From Mariprofundus sp. (GTDB lineage Bacteria; Pseudomonadota; Zetaproteobacteria; Mariprofundales; Mariprofundaceae), in the NCBI GenBank assembly GCA_021772835.1, contig JAJFLE010000014.1, positions 1 to 39,953 of the forward strand: a stretch of DNA of 39,953 nucleotides, given 5' to 3'. Positions 1 to 8,794 of this stretch are shown one piece after another; within the stretch, counting starts at the first letter, position 1; every line of letters starts with the position of its first letter. A program made the translations under genes and the position numbers. Under the pieces are notes generated by a model that did not search any database, was not told the DNA's origin, and saw nothing but the letters and a program-made list of their open reading frames with translations.

Positions 1-487
1 GCAGACGCTTCACATCATAATGGTGACGTACCAGTACGGAGAGGCCACCATAGGTTTTACTGCCGGGACCGGCAGCAATGCGGTCAGCTACTTCACGCTG
101 ATACATCAGCACCATGCCGCCGGAGAGTTGAAAACCGGCAAGTTTGGCGGTGAGTGGTCCGCTGAGGTTGTAGGGCAGATTGCCTGCAATCCAATTCGGA
201 TTTACGGATGCAACCGTATCACTGAGCACCTTCATCACATCACCGTGAACAACGGAAAGCACAGGGTTTTCCTGCGCAATGCTTTGCCAGTGGCTGGCAA
301 ATCGGTCATCCATTTCAATGACACAGAGTTTTCCTACACGGGCAAGCAGGGATTCGGTAATGGCGCCTGGTCCGGGGCCAATTTCAATGCTTATGGCACC
401 TTCGGGAACGGCGGTCGCGATACGTCGAATAGCATTGTGGTCGCGCAGAAAATGCTGCCCGAGTGATTTTTTGGCATGATCGTTCAT
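1..487 (-). CDS. rsmA: 16S rRNA dimethyladenosine methyltransferase RsmA (KsgA), 3' part missing
   Basis: The reverse strand gives about 162 residues beginning MNDHAKKSLGQHFLRD, the characteristic N-terminus of KsgA, which dimethylates two adjacent adenines in the 3' hairpin of 16S rRNA during 30S assembly. The SAM-binding motif EIGPGPGAIT lies near residues 32-41, and the catalytic NLPY motif, which positions the target adenine, follows near residue 100. The family is usually about 260-270 residues, so the C-terminal 100 or so lie beyond the window edge. It starts about 90 bases downstream of the DUF3240 gene and may be read from the same transcript, although its function is unrelated to efflux. 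The ATG at 487 is chosen because it places the KKSLGQHFL motif at its usual distance from the start. Confidence 0.95.
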   Translation of the reverse strand, partial: MNDHAKKSLGQHFLRDHNAIRRIATAVPEGAISIEIGPGPGAITESLLARVGKLCVIEMDDRFASHWQSIAQENPVLSVVHGDVMKVLSDTVASVNPNWIAGNLPYNLSGPLTAKLAGFQLSGGMVLMYQREVADRIAAGPGSKTYGGLSVLVRHHYDVKRL

Positions 488-579
488 GTGCCAAGGCTAA
501 CCGATCAAAGCGCCCTGGCATAAGCTTTACCGTATAGCGGGCTCACGGGCGAGTGTCACGAGCATCCTGCAGCTCTGTT

Positions 580-888
580 TTAGAGCAGGCCTGATTGCTC
601 AACGGGTGTAACCCAGTAGATGCCCTGATCACGCGCGTGGTTCACAACGCTACGAAGCTGTTCCAGTACTGCGGAGATGTGCTCATCCTCCAGCATGATC
701 TCGACCCTGATGTGCGGAGAGTATCCGACCACTCTGTCGCGCATGGAGAGGAACGAGTCTTTTGCATCCCTGGAACCATGGCCCTGTACTTCACTAAAGG
801 TGAAATCTTTGACGCACTTGATCGTGCGTAACTGGTCAGCCAGATCATTCTGCATATTGGCATGTACTACGAGTACAAGGTTTTTCAT
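580..888 (-). CDS. PII-like DUF3240 protein of a metal-efflux operon
   Basis: This 102-residue protein has the size and alternating strand-helix pattern of PII/CutA-type ferredoxin-like trimers. The EVQGHGSR stretch in the middle and the YWVTPVEQSG ending match the DUF3240 group as I know it, which is repeatedly found beside heavy-metal RND pumps. Its ATG overlaps the stop codon of the RND gene in an ATGA, so the two are probably translationally coupled. No T-loop tyrosine of classical GlnB is visible, so nitrogen signalling is unlikely. A role as a metal or small-ligand sensor that tunes the pump is inferred from position only. Confidence 0.75.
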   Translation of the reverse strand: MKNLVLVVHANMQNDLADQLRTIKCVKDFTFSEVQGHGSRDAKDSFLSMRDRVVGYSPHIRVEIMLEDEHISAVLEQLRSVVNHARDQGIYWVTPVEQSGLL

Positions 889-3800
889 GCCTGAACCTCC
901 GATTGTCGTTTGCGCTCGGCACCGCCTTCGATCCAGTCATACAGCATGGGAAGCAGGATCAGTGTAAGCAGGGTGGATGTCACAAGTCCGCCGATAATGA
1001 CCACGGCAAGCGGTTGCTGCAGTTCGGAACCGATGCCGGTGGCTGTGAGCAACGGCAGCAGGCCGAGGCTGGCAATCATCGCGGTCATTAATACCGGGCG
1101 CAGGCGTCGTTCGGCACCGAGCCGTACCGCATCGGCTACACTGTAACCTGATTCACGCAGCTGATTGAAGTAGCTGATCATCACCACGCCGTTGAGTACG
1201 GCGACTCCAAACAGGGTAATGAAACCGACTGAGGCTGGTACTGACAGATAGAGCCCTGAAAGATAGAGGCTGACCACGCCGCCAATCATGGCGAAGGGGA
1301 TATTCAGCAATATCAGACCAGCCTGTCGCATGGATCTAAAGGTGAGGAAAAGCATGAGAAAAATCAGCACGATGGAAATCGGAACCACCAGTGCAAGGCG
1401 TGCAGCGGCACGCTGCTGGTTTTCAAACTGACCGCCATAGGTGACAAAGTATCCGGCGGGCAGTTTCACATCTCGGGCGATGGCTGCCTGCACTTCATTG
1501 ACGAAGCCGACCACATCACGCCCATGCACATTTGCCTGAATGACCACCTGACGTTGTGCTGATTGACGGGAAATCTCAACAGGCCCGTCGATGGTGTGAA
1601 TATCAGCGAGCAGGCGCAGCGGAACTTTTACCATGCCCGGTGTTTGAATCAGCAGATTACCAATGGCTTTTGGTGCGTTGCGAGATGCCTCAGGGAATCG
1701 AAGCAGGACACTGGCACGGCGATTACCTTCAATGACTTCAGTAACGACCTGACCTGCAACAGCAGTTTCAATGGCTCTGTTGATATCTTCAGCATTGATA
1801 CCGTAACGTGCCATGACAGACGATTTCATGTCGATCTGCAGGTAATTCTGACCGGTGAGTCTGCTGCGGAAAATGTCTACGGCACCGGGTATGGCGGTCA
1901 GGCTGATTTCGATCTGTGCTGAAAACGCTTCAAGTTTGTCGATGTCACTGCCGTAAAGCTTGATTGCCATGGCAGCCCTGACGCCTGTCAGCATTTCGGA
2001 AACCCGCATGTCGATAGGCTGGGTGAAGGCAAAGTCGATGCCCTCAAATTGCTCCAGTTTCTGACGCAATTCATCCTGAAATTCACTCAGGGGGCGAGTC
2101 CACTCTTCGCGTGGAATGGTGATCAGGAAGTTGTCTGTCTGGTAGAGGCCCATTGGATCCATGCGCAGCTCATCTGCCCCGGTACGTGATACAACGCCGG
2201 TCACTTCTGCGACTTCCATCAGTGCTTTCTGAATCGGGCCATCCATGGCAAGGGAGTCTTCCAGTGAGATGTTCGAGTCCTTTTCTACGATGATGACGGT
2301 AGTGCCTTCATCCATAACCGGCATGAACTCCTTGCCGATTTTGGGGAACAGTATGCCTGCTCCAACAAGACCAGCCAGAGCAACAGTGAGTGCTGCAAAT
2401 CGGTAGCGCAGTGCCAGTTCTACCAGGGGGCGGTAGATGCGCTTGAGCAGGCCTACCAGCCAGCCATCCTGTTCATGATCGCTTTTCTCACCGCTATGCT
2501 GCTTCATAAAGAAACTGGCCAGTACAGGAATCACAGTGAGTGAGAGGATGAGTGAGCCTATCAGGGCAAATGAGATGGTGATGGCAAGTGGCTTGAACAT
2601 TTTACCTTCCAGGCCGGTAAGGCTGAGCAGCGGCAGGAATACGATGATAATAATGGTAATACCGGCGATAACCGGCGTAGCGACCTCCATGGTGGCACGG
2701 TAGATCGTATGCAATTTATCAACTTTGTTAGAGCCTTGGGAGAGGCGTGAGTGGATATTTTCCACCACCACGACTGCGGCATCGACCAGAATACCGATGG
2801 CAATCGCCAAGCCTCCGAGTGACATCAGGTTGGCACTGATGCCAAAGAGATACATCAGGGTGAAGGTGAACAGGACTGAAAGAGGCAGAATCAGGGCGAC
2901 AGTGAGCGCACTGCGCAGGTCTCCCAGCATAATAATCAGTACAATCAGCACCAATACAACGGCTTCACCCAGTGCTTTCTGAACAGTCCAGACCGATGCG
3001 GAGACCAGCTCACTGCGGTCGTAAAACGAGGTGATGCTCACGCCTTCCGGCAGGGTTGACTTGAGCTCCTCCAGCGCATGTTTCAGCCCGACTATTGCGG
3101 TGCGGCTGTTGGCATCACGCGATAGCAGTGCAAGTCCGGTAACAACTTCACCTTCTCCATCTGCGGTTACGGCACCATAGCGGGTCAAAGCACCGATTTT
3201 TACGGTTGCGATATCACTGATATGAATCGGCCTGCCCTGGCGACTGGCGACCGTGATGTTTTTGATGTCATCGATACTGTTGATCTGTCCAATGCTGCGT
3301 ACATAGTAAATACCGGAATCCATAGTGATCCGGTTGCCCCCGGCATTGCGGTTGTTCTCTGACAGGGCTGTCTGCAGTTCATTCAGACCCAGGCCATAAC
3401 GTACCAGTTTATCCGGGTCGGGAATGACATGATAGGAGCGAACCTCTCCACCCAGTGAATTGATATCTGCAATGCCTTCAACGGTTCTCAAGCGTGGTCG
3501 AATCAGCCAGTCCTGCAGGCTGCGCAGTTCGCTGTTGCTGTAACCTTCGCCGTGAATGCGGTACATGAAGATCTCACCCAGCGGAGTGGTGATGGGTGCC
3601 AGACCACCCTCTACGCCTGCAGGCAGAGCCAGCCATACCTGAGCCAGTCGTTCCGAGACCTGTTGGCGCGCCCAGTAGATGTCCGTGCCCTCTTCAAAGT
3701 CAATAATAATACTGGCCAGGGCGTTCTTGGTTGTGGAGCGCATCACGGTCTGTTTTGCAAGCCCCTGCATCTCCATCTCAATCGGGAAGGTGATACGACT

Positions 3801-3986
3801 CTCTACCTCTTCGGGTGCCATGCCCGGTGCTTTGACAATGATCATCACCTGAGGTGATGAGACATCAGGGAAGGCGTCGATAGGAAGCTTCTGGAAGGCT
3901 GTGATACCGGCGGCAGTTAATACCAGCACCATGAGAGTGAGCATCAATCGCTGGATGAGAGAAGAACGAATTAATGCTGCAATCAT
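885..3986 (-). CDS. HME-RND heavy-metal efflux permease (CusA/CzcA family)
   Basis: The 1033-residue length is typical of inner-membrane RND proton antiporters that export metal ions from the periplasm or cytoplasm through a tripartite channel. TM1 lies at about residues 10-28, followed by the LPIDAFPDVS motif conserved in the heavy-metal branch. The TM4 region near residues 390-412 reads GGLAIAIGILVDAAVVVVEN, with the charged D and E of the proton relay. It lacks the DFG form seen in CzcA and is closer to the CusA-like subgroup, though the substrate cannot be read with confidence. A second TM block starts near 860. The gene overlaps the TolC-like gene upstream and the DUF3240 gene downstream by 4 bases each. 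No periplasmic adaptor (CusB/CzcB) gene is present nearby. Confidence 0.93.
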   Translation of the reverse strand: MIAALIRSSLIQRLMLTLMVLVLTAAGITAFQKLPIDAFPDVSSPQVMIIVKAPGMAPEEVESRITFPIEMEMQGLAKQTVMRSTTKNALASIIIDFEEGTDIYWARQQVSERLAQVWLALPAGVEGGLAPITTPLGEIFMYRIHGEGYSNSELRSLQDWLIRPRLRTVEGIADINSLGGEVRSYHVIPDPDKLVRYGLGLNELQTALSENNRNAGGNRITMDSGIYYVRSIGQINSIDDIKNITVASRQGRPIHISDIATVKIGALTRYGAVTADGEGEVVTGLALLSRDANSRTAIVGLKHALEELKSTLPEGVSITSFYDRSELVSASVWTVQKALGEAVVLVLIVLIIMLGDLRSALTVALILPLSVLFTFTLMYLFGISANLMSLGGLAIAIGILVDAAVVVVENIHSRLSQGSNKVDKLHTIYRATMEVATPVIAGITIIIIVFLPLLSLTGLEGKMFKPLAITISFALIGSLILSLTVIPVLASFFMKQHSGEKSDHEQDGWLVGLLKRIYRPLVELALRYRFAALTVALAGLVGAGILFPKIGKEFMPVMDEGTTVIIVEKDSNISLEDSLAMDGPIQKALMEVAEVTGVVSRTGADELRMDPMGLYQTDNFLITIPREEWTRPLSEFQDELRQKLEQFEGIDFAFTQPIDMRVSEMLTGVRAAMAIKLYGSDIDKLEAFSAQIEISLTAIPGAVDIFRSRLTGQNYLQIDMKSSVMARYGINAEDINRAIETAVAGQVVTEVIEGNRRASVLLRFPEASRNAPKAIGNLLIQTPGMVKVPLRLLADIHTIDGPVEISRQSAQRQVVIQANVHGRDVVGFVNEVQAAIARDVKLPAGYFVTYGGQFENQQRAAARLALVVPISIVLIFLMLFLTFRSMRQAGLILLNIPFAMIGGVVSLYLSGLYLSVPASVGFITLFGVAVLNGVVMISYFNQLRESGYSVADAVRLGAERRLRPVLMTAMIASLGLLPLLTATGIGSELQQPLAVVIIGGLVTSTLLTLILLPMLYDWIEGGAERKRQSEVQA

Positions 3987-5269
3987 TGCTGAACCTCGGG
4001 CTGTACTGCATAAATAGAAGGGTCACCAATCGACTGATACAGCTCGGTAGCCGCCAGATTAGATCTGTATATCAGGTTCAGGTTGCTGTTCAGGGCATCG
4101 AAATAAGCGTTGTAAGCATCAATCAAATTAAGGCTGTTTACTTCACCTACAGTATAACTCTTGCGAGTGAGCTTGAGCAGGTGTTGGGCAGGTTCGATCA
4201 TCTGTTTTTGAAATGTGCGGGCCTGCTCCAGCAGATGTGTCAGCTGCAGGTGATTCTGTTCCAGTTGTGCCAGGTTATTGCGGCGAGTGATCTGCAGACG
4301 TGATTCACGCCTCATGGTTTCGGCTTCAGCTCTGGCGATATTACCTTCGTTACGATCCCAGAGTGGAACGGACATGCTGAGCATGATGCCCTGAAAATTC
4401 TGTCGTCGACCGGCCAGAATGTCGCGCTCATGGATCAGACTTAGCTCCGGGTCATTGAACCTTCTGGCTCGTTCAAGTGCTATATTAGCCTGTCCTGCTT
4501 CCACCTGATACTGCATCTGATTCATTGAAGCTGATGACTCATCAAATCGTAGTTTTAAGGTATTCAGAGTCAGTGGGGCGGTAGCTGCCAGCATAGCCGG
4601 CAACTGTATCTCCTCCTGCTCATCCAATTGCAGGCGAAGGCGGAACAGCTGCAGTGTTTCAGTATAGGCTGCACGGGCAGTGAGCACTCCTCGATGGGCG
4701 GTTTCATCCAGTAGTTCGATACGATGGCGATCCAGCGGATTGATATAGCGCACGACCTGGCTACGTTGTTTCGAATGGGAATCAACGATGGTATCGGTGA
4801 AATCCTGTCGTTGCTCGGCAAGTAGCAGTTTTTCATGATTAAACTGGAGCGCATAATAGAGGCGTGCAATATCACTGTGCACATTCAACAGTGACTGATC
4901 GGCGGATGCTTTTTCGGCAGATAACTGGCTTTTTGCAACATTCTGTTGCTGTTGGAGTCGCCAGACTGGCAGAGGCTGGCTGATTGTTATCTGGTCGAGG
5001 TTATAGCCACCGGCACCATCATCAATGCCCAGTCTGTTCTGGCCGCGCAGGCTGACCGTGGGGTTGGGCCAGGCACCTGCCTGTTGAAGTTCACTTTTAC
5101 GAACTGCTATCCCCGCAAGTGCTTCCTGCTGCTCCGGTGAGCCGTCGAGCGCGCGCTGTGTACTTTTTTCCAGTGTCCATACTTCAGCCGTTGCTGGAGA
5201 TGCTCCGACGAGCATGATGGTTAAGATCGATAACAGATGGTGGCTTAACAGATGACGTGCTTTGAACAT
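3983..5269 (-). CDS. TolC-family outer-membrane efflux protein (CusC/CzcC-like)
   Basis: The protein forms the outer-membrane and periplasmic tunnel of a tripartite pump. I take the ATG at 5269, giving 428 residues: it is preceded by AAAGGGGAAATA, a good ribosome binding site, and opens with a signal peptide (basic MFKARH, hydrophobic core, ASPATA-EV cleavage region). A longer reading from 5389 would put 40 unlikely residues ahead of the signal. The mature part is rich in Gln, Glu, Ala and Leu heptads, as expected of the long TolC helices, with two OEP-type repeats (about residues 35-210 and 235-420). The stop overlaps the permease start by 4 bases, so it is the first gene of the operon. Confidence 0.9.
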   Translation of the reverse strand: MFKARHLLSHHLLSILTIMLVGASPATAEVWTLEKSTQRALDGSPEQQEALAGIAVRKSELQQAGAWPNPTVSLRGQNRLGIDDGAGGYNLDQITISQPLPVWRLQQQQNVAKSQLSAEKASADQSLLNVHSDIARLYYALQFNHEKLLLAEQRQDFTDTIVDSHSKQRSQVVRYINPLDRHRIELLDETAHRGVLTARAAYTETLQLFRLRLQLDEQEEIQLPAMLAATAPLTLNTLKLRFDESSASMNQMQYQVEAGQANIALERARRFNDPELSLIHERDILAGRRQNFQGIMLSMSVPLWDRNEGNIARAEAETMRRESRLQITRRNNLAQLEQNHLQLTHLLEQARTFQKQMIEPAQHLLKLTRKSYTVGEVNSLNLIDAYNAYFDALNSNLNLIYRSNLAATELYQSIGDPSIYAVQPEVQQ

Positions 5270-5496
5270 TATTTCCCCTTTAGCCCGTTGGCTGTTTAAC
5301 CCCGGAATCGGAGCGCGGCGCAGCTTATTGGGGAAAAATGAAACAGAGATGAATGGCTGACATAGATAATTTAATAAACATTGATACATCTACGGTTTTG
5401 TTGCGAGAGAAGGGAGTGAGGTCTGTTTGAGGTGCTTATGTTTAAATGGAAAAAACCGCGTCCAAATCATTTTGAGCCGGGAGCCTCTGATTTCCC

Positions 5497-5524
5497 TTGC
5501 CTTATAAGGCATTCTTTCTAGAAT
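5497..5524 (+). promoter_or_regulatory. Likely sigma-70 promoter of tpiA
   Basis: TTGCCT (5497-5502) and TAGAAT (5519-5524) are separated by 16 bases and precede the tpiA start by about 50 bases. This lies in the roughly 300-base divergent gap between the efflux operon and tpiA; the efflux promoter must lie in the same gap but I cannot place it. Confidence 0.5.
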
Positions 5525-5573
5525 CCGCGTCCCTTTTCGAGCCGTCAAGGTTGAAATTCTTCGGAGGTCAGAC

Positions 5574-6323
5574 ATGAGCAACGATAAACGCCTATTGATT
5601 GCGGGTAACTGGAAAATGAATGGCCTGCTGCAGGAAGCCAACGATTTCATGGATGCCTTTGGTGGTAATCCGGCTCCCGAACAGGTGGAAATTGCACTGA
5701 TGCCTCCGTTCACATTGTTACATTCCATGGCGGATCGTCTGGCTGCAATGGGCGTGGCACTCGGTGCACAGAATGTATACTACGAAGACAAGGGCGCTTT
5801 TACCGGTTCGATTTGTCCGATGATGCTGCGTGATGCGGGCTGCCACTATGTGATTCTTGGCCATTCCGAGCGTCGTAGCATTATTGGCGAAAGCAATGCC
5901 CAGATTCGTTCAAAGATGAATACAGCATGGCTGCACGGGCTTGAGCCGATTCTTTGCATCGGCGAAACGCTGGAACAGCGCGAGCAGGGAGTGACCAATG
6001 TTGTGCTGGCCGAGCAATTGGCCGTGTTGAAAGGTGCACCGAAAGATGCACCACTGACTGTAGCCTACGAGCCTGTTTGGGCGATTGGCACTGGTCGTAC
6101 TGCATCAGTAGAACAGGTAACAGATACGCATGCATTCGTGCATGAAGAGCTTATTCGTCTGGGGCACGATTGCCGTGTACTTTACGGTGGTAGTGTGAAT
6201 CCGGGTAATGCTGAAGAGTTGATGGGTTGCCCAGGTGTTGAAGGCGCGCTGGTCGGCGGAGCGAGCCTGAAAGCAGACTCGTTTATGGATATTGTGAAAG
6301 CCGCAGCGAAAGCCGCGAGCTAA
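5574..6323 (+). CDS. tpiA: Triosephosphate isomerase
   Basis: This glycolytic and gluconeogenic enzyme interconverts dihydroxyacetone phosphate and glyceraldehyde 3-phosphate in the cytoplasm. All catalytic landmarks are present in 249 residues: Lys14 in GNWKMNG, His97 in ILGHSERR, Glu166 in AYEPVWAIGTG (the start of flexible loop 6), and the phosphate-binding LYGGSV near residue 205. Length and motif spacing are normal. A strong ribosome binding site (CGGAGGT) sits 6 bases before the ATG. secG follows after 14 bases, a tpiA-secG pairing common in proteobacteria. Confidence 0.98.
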   Translation: MSNDKRLLIAGNWKMNGLLQEANDFMDAFGGNPAPEQVEIALMPPFTLLHSMADRLAAMGVALGAQNVYYEDKGAFTGSICPMMLRDAGCHYVILGHSERRSIIGESNAQIRSKMNTAWLHGLEPILCIGETLEQREQGVTNVVLAEQLAVLKGAPKDAPLTVAYEPVWAIGTGRTASVEQVTDTHAFVHEELIRLGHDCRVLYGGSVNPGNAEELMGCPGVEGALVGGASLKADSFMDIVKAAAKAAS

Positions 6324-6337
6324 GGAGTAACACGTTA

Positions 6338-6715
6338 ATGACAACAGTTCTGATTATTATTCATGTAATTATTGCACTGATGCTGATTGGCACGGTGCTG
6401 GTTCAGCGCGGACAGGGTGCTGATATCGGTGCTTCTTTTGGTGGCGGTGGTGCGCAGACACTGTTCGGTAGCCGCGGTTCAGGATCTTTCCTGGGTAAAA
6501 TGACCGGTGGTCTGGCTGCAGCATTCATGATGACCAGCCTGACGCTGGCCTTCTTTTCCCAGCAGCAGACTGGTTCTGTAGTTGAACGCACGATTGTGGA
6601 CGACATTCCGTTTGAGCAGCCAGTTGACTCTCAGCCTGCACAGGGTGGTTTTGATCCATCCAAGCTGAAGAGTGAAGCACCTGCACCGGCTGATGGTCTG
6701 CCAGGCGCTGAATAA
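6338..6715 (+). CDS. secG: Protein-export membrane protein SecG
   Basis: SecG is the small third subunit of the SecYEG translocon and assists preprotein transport. The 125 residues show two membrane segments (about 3-22 and 55-75) joined by the Gly-rich loop GADIGASFGGGGAQTLFGSRGSG that identifies the family. The C-terminal tail is Pro- and Ala-rich and poorly conserved, as usual. It probably forms a two-gene unit with tpiA, closed by the terminator at 6740. Confidence 0.95.
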   Translation: MTTVLIIIHVIIALMLIGTVLVQRGQGADIGASFGGGGAQTLFGSRGSGSFLGKMTGGLAAAFMMTSLTLAFFSQQQTGSVVERTIVDDIPFEQPVDSQPAQGGFDPSKLKSEAPAPADGLPGAE

Positions 6716-6739
6716 ACAGATTCAACAACAATGATTCAC

Positions 6740-6776
6740 AAAAGGGGAAACAACTCAGGTTGCTTCCCCTTTTTTG
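6740..6776 (+). terminator. Rho-independent terminator after secG
   Basis: The arms AAAGGGGAA and TTCCCCTTT are extended by CAAC/GTTG pairing around a short CTCAG loop and run into a T tract. It closes the tpiA-secG unit. Confidence 0.9.
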
Positions 6777-6822
6777 TTGTATGCCACTGAACAAATCGGG
6801 ATGACTTCGTTAACCTGTCCCC

Positions 6823-7719
6823 ATGTTTGATTTGCTCTGTGTCGGCCATGCCTCCTACGATATTTCCATGGCAATAGAAAAGCATCCGGATCCGGATGAG
6901 AAAGTATTTGCTGATGCCATGAACCTTGCCGGTGGTGGTCCCGCAGCCAATGCTGCGGTGTGCATAGCGCGCCTTGGTGGCAACGCAGCCTTTTGCGGAT
7001 ATCTGGGTAACGACCTGTTCGGAGATCTGCATATGGCGGAGTTATCGGCTGAAGGTGTAGATGTTACGTTGGTTCAGCGCGGCCCTTACCCTTCACCGGT
7101 TTCTCAGATCCTTGCCAAACCGGATGGAAGGCGTGCTCTGGTCAACTTCAAAGGTGATACGCCGTGGCTGGATGCGGATGCAGTTGTCATGCCTTCACTG
7201 CCCAAAGTAATACTGTTTGATGGCCATGAACCGCAACTCTCTGTTCGACTCTGTCACTGGGCTGCTGAACGGGGCATCCCGACCATACTGGATGCGGGTT
7301 CCTTGCATCAGGGTAGCGAAGCACTTGCAGGTCTGGTTGATTATCTCGTGGCTTCTGAAAAGTTCGCGCGCCAGTGGTGTCAAACAGAGGATATGGGAAG
7401 AGCGCTGGATGAACTGCTTGTCATTTCGGAAAATGTGGTGATTACACAAGGTGAATGCGGCCTGGTCTGGGCAGCAGGTGGAAGAAAGGGTGAGATGAAT
7501 GCCTTTGCAGTTCATGCGGTAGATTCGACCGGTGCTGGCGATGCCTTTCATGGTGCATTTGCACTGGGGCTGGCAAGGAAGATGGCGTGGGATGAACTGC
7601 TGCGTTTTGCTTCTGCGGCAGGAGCACTGACCTGTACCCTACTGGGGGCCAGAATCGCTCTTCCCGCCCTGGCTGATACCATTCGTTTATTGAACGAACA
7701 GGAGGCAGGAGATGGATAA
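6823..7719 (+). CDS. PfkB/ribokinase-family carbohydrate kinase
   Basis: The 298-residue cytoplasmic kinase carries the PfkB N-terminal glycine signature (GGGPAANAAVCIARLGG, residues about 43-59). The C-terminal signature DSTGAGDAFHGAF, with the catalytic Asp, lies near residues 233-246. PfkB enzymes phosphorylate sugars or nucleosides with ATP; the sequence does not show which substrate is used here. It begins after the secG terminator and overlaps the next gene by 8 bases, so the two are probably co-transcribed. The best guess is ribokinase-like or fructose-type, and no neighbouring sugar pathway helps to decide. Confidence 0.88.
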   Translation: MFDLLCVGHASYDISMAIEKHPDPDEKVFADAMNLAGGGPAANAAVCIARLGGNAAFCGYLGNDLFGDLHMAELSAEGVDVTLVQRGPYPSPVSQILAKPDGRRALVNFKGDTPWLDADAVVMPSLPKVILFDGHEPQLSVRLCHWAAERGIPTILDAGSLHQGSEALAGLVDYLVASEKFARQWCQTEDMGRALDELLVISENVVITQGECGLVWAAGGRKGEMNAFAVHAVDSTGAGDAFHGAFALGLARKMAWDELLRFASAAGALTCTLLGARIALPALADTIRLLNEQEAGDG

Positions 7720-8035
7720 ACGCTACAGTGATGAACAGTTGTTGCGTATTGTTGATCAGGCTATGGTGTATCAGTGCGCCTGCCCTGCGCAGGTGGCTTC
7801 GGTCATGCGGGAGTTACGCAGGGTGGAAGTCTATCAGCAACGATGCCTCAATTTGACCGGGACCGATGAGGCCGTTCACCAACGCATCTCAGAGGATGTC
7901 AGAATTGTCCATGCGACCATGGAAGGTTGCCTGACCGCAGTGCTGGAGATGGAAGGCTGGGATATGGAAACATTGGAAATGCCGGACAACCTGAAAAAAC
8001 AGATGTCAAATCCAGTCAGTGCACCAAACAGCTAG
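7712..8035 (+). CDS. Conserved-looking small protein of unknown function
   Basis: It encodes 107 residues, mostly helical by composition and acidic, with no signal peptide or membrane segment and no motif I recognise. Two Cys in YQCACPAQ (residues 20-27) and single Cys at about 46 and 73 could bind metal, but the spacing fits no known site. It overlaps the sugar kinase by 8 bases and is preceded by AGGAGG within that gene (CAGGAGGCAGGAG), which supports translation. Function unknown. Confidence 0.65.
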   Translation: MDKRYSDEQLLRIVDQAMVYQCACPAQVASVMRELRRVEVYQQRCLNLTGTDEAVHQRISEDVRIVHATMEGCLTAVLEMEGWDMETLEMPDNLKKQMSNPVSAPNS

Positions 8036-8104
8036 GTTGCGGTAGCGATTGAGCGGCTGCTGAAAACTGTTTTCATTTGTGGCGGGTATGCCTACGCTGG
8101 TCGC

Positions 8105-8785
8105 ATGCGTATTTGGGATATCGATCCGGGTTACTTGGCCCGCCAGCAACTGCTCGGAGAACATCGTGAGCTGCACGGGCTTTACAATATTCTTACCCTG
8201 GGTAAAAAAGGATATGCAAGCCATCCGGAAACACTGCGCTGGGTGGGTTGTGTCGATGCGCTGTGCAGTCGCCACCAATCACTGCTCTGCGAGATGACAC
8301 TGCGAGGATACAATCACCACTCTCAGTTGCCGGAGGTACCGGCTGAATGCCTCCGGCCTGAGCGCTTTATCGATCCACCGGGCACACAGTTTCGTCTGTT
8401 GGCGGCGAAGTATGCTGATGATGATCGTAGTGGTCGTATTCCGTTGCCGAAAAACTGCCAGCAACTATGGGCGCAGCATAAGTATTCAGTGATGGCGCAT
8501 GACCCGAATCTATACCGCGAGCTGGGTTCGCAAGTGGCACATGGCTGTTACCGGGACGATTTTGACGGGTTGGCCTTGCTGCTGATTCAGGCTATATCCC
8601 GGCCGCCGCAACCCGGCCATCTGTTGAATGCCCTGCAGCATATGTGGGGTTACTTCAGTGGTAGAGGTAAACCGCCTGAGCAGCCAGCGGAATTTCTGAC
8701 TTCTATTCAGGATCTTGCCATAGAGCAGAAAAAAACCTATCTGTTGCATTCAACCGCCCTTTGCGAGCTGGCATTGTGGGTTTAG
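8105..8785 (+). CDS. Fusion: pyrimidine-dimer DNA glycosylase (T4 endonuclease V-like) + DUF1722
   Basis: Residues 1-about 118 match the Pyr_excise family as I know it: MRIWDIDPGYL, GEHRELHG (the Glu corresponding to Glu23 of T4 endonuclease V), HPETLRW and EMTLRGYNHHS. Such enzymes remove the 5' base of UV cyclobutane dimers and nick the backbone, using the N-terminal amine after Met removal. Residues about 122-226 match DUF1722: LWAQHKYSVMAHDPNLYRELG, GLALLLIQAISRPP, GHLLNALQHMWGYF. DUF1722 is normally attached to DUF523 in YbgA/RudS-type proteins, where it is thought to bind tRNA. Here DUF523 is encoded separately, starting 9 bases downstream. Both domains look complete and the catalytic Glu is present. 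The ATG at 8105 is fixed by the need for a free N-terminus. Confidence 0.85.
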   Translation: MRIWDIDPGYLARQQLLGEHRELHGLYNILTLGKKGYASHPETLRWVGCVDALCSRHQSLLCEMTLRGYNHHSQLPEVPAECLRPERFIDPPGTQFRLLAAKYADDDRSGRIPLPKNCQQLWAQHKYSVMAHDPNLYRELGSQVAHGCYRDDFDGLALLLIQAISRPPQPGHLLNALQHMWGYFSGRGKPPEQPAEFLTSIQDLAIEQKKTYLLHSTALCELALWV

Positions 8786-8794
8786 TGTCACTGC

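Noticed and set aside
20-466. A 148-codon plus-strand frame at the left edge
   Set aside because: The minus strand encodes RsmA with its SAM and NLPY motifs; the plus frame is its shadow.
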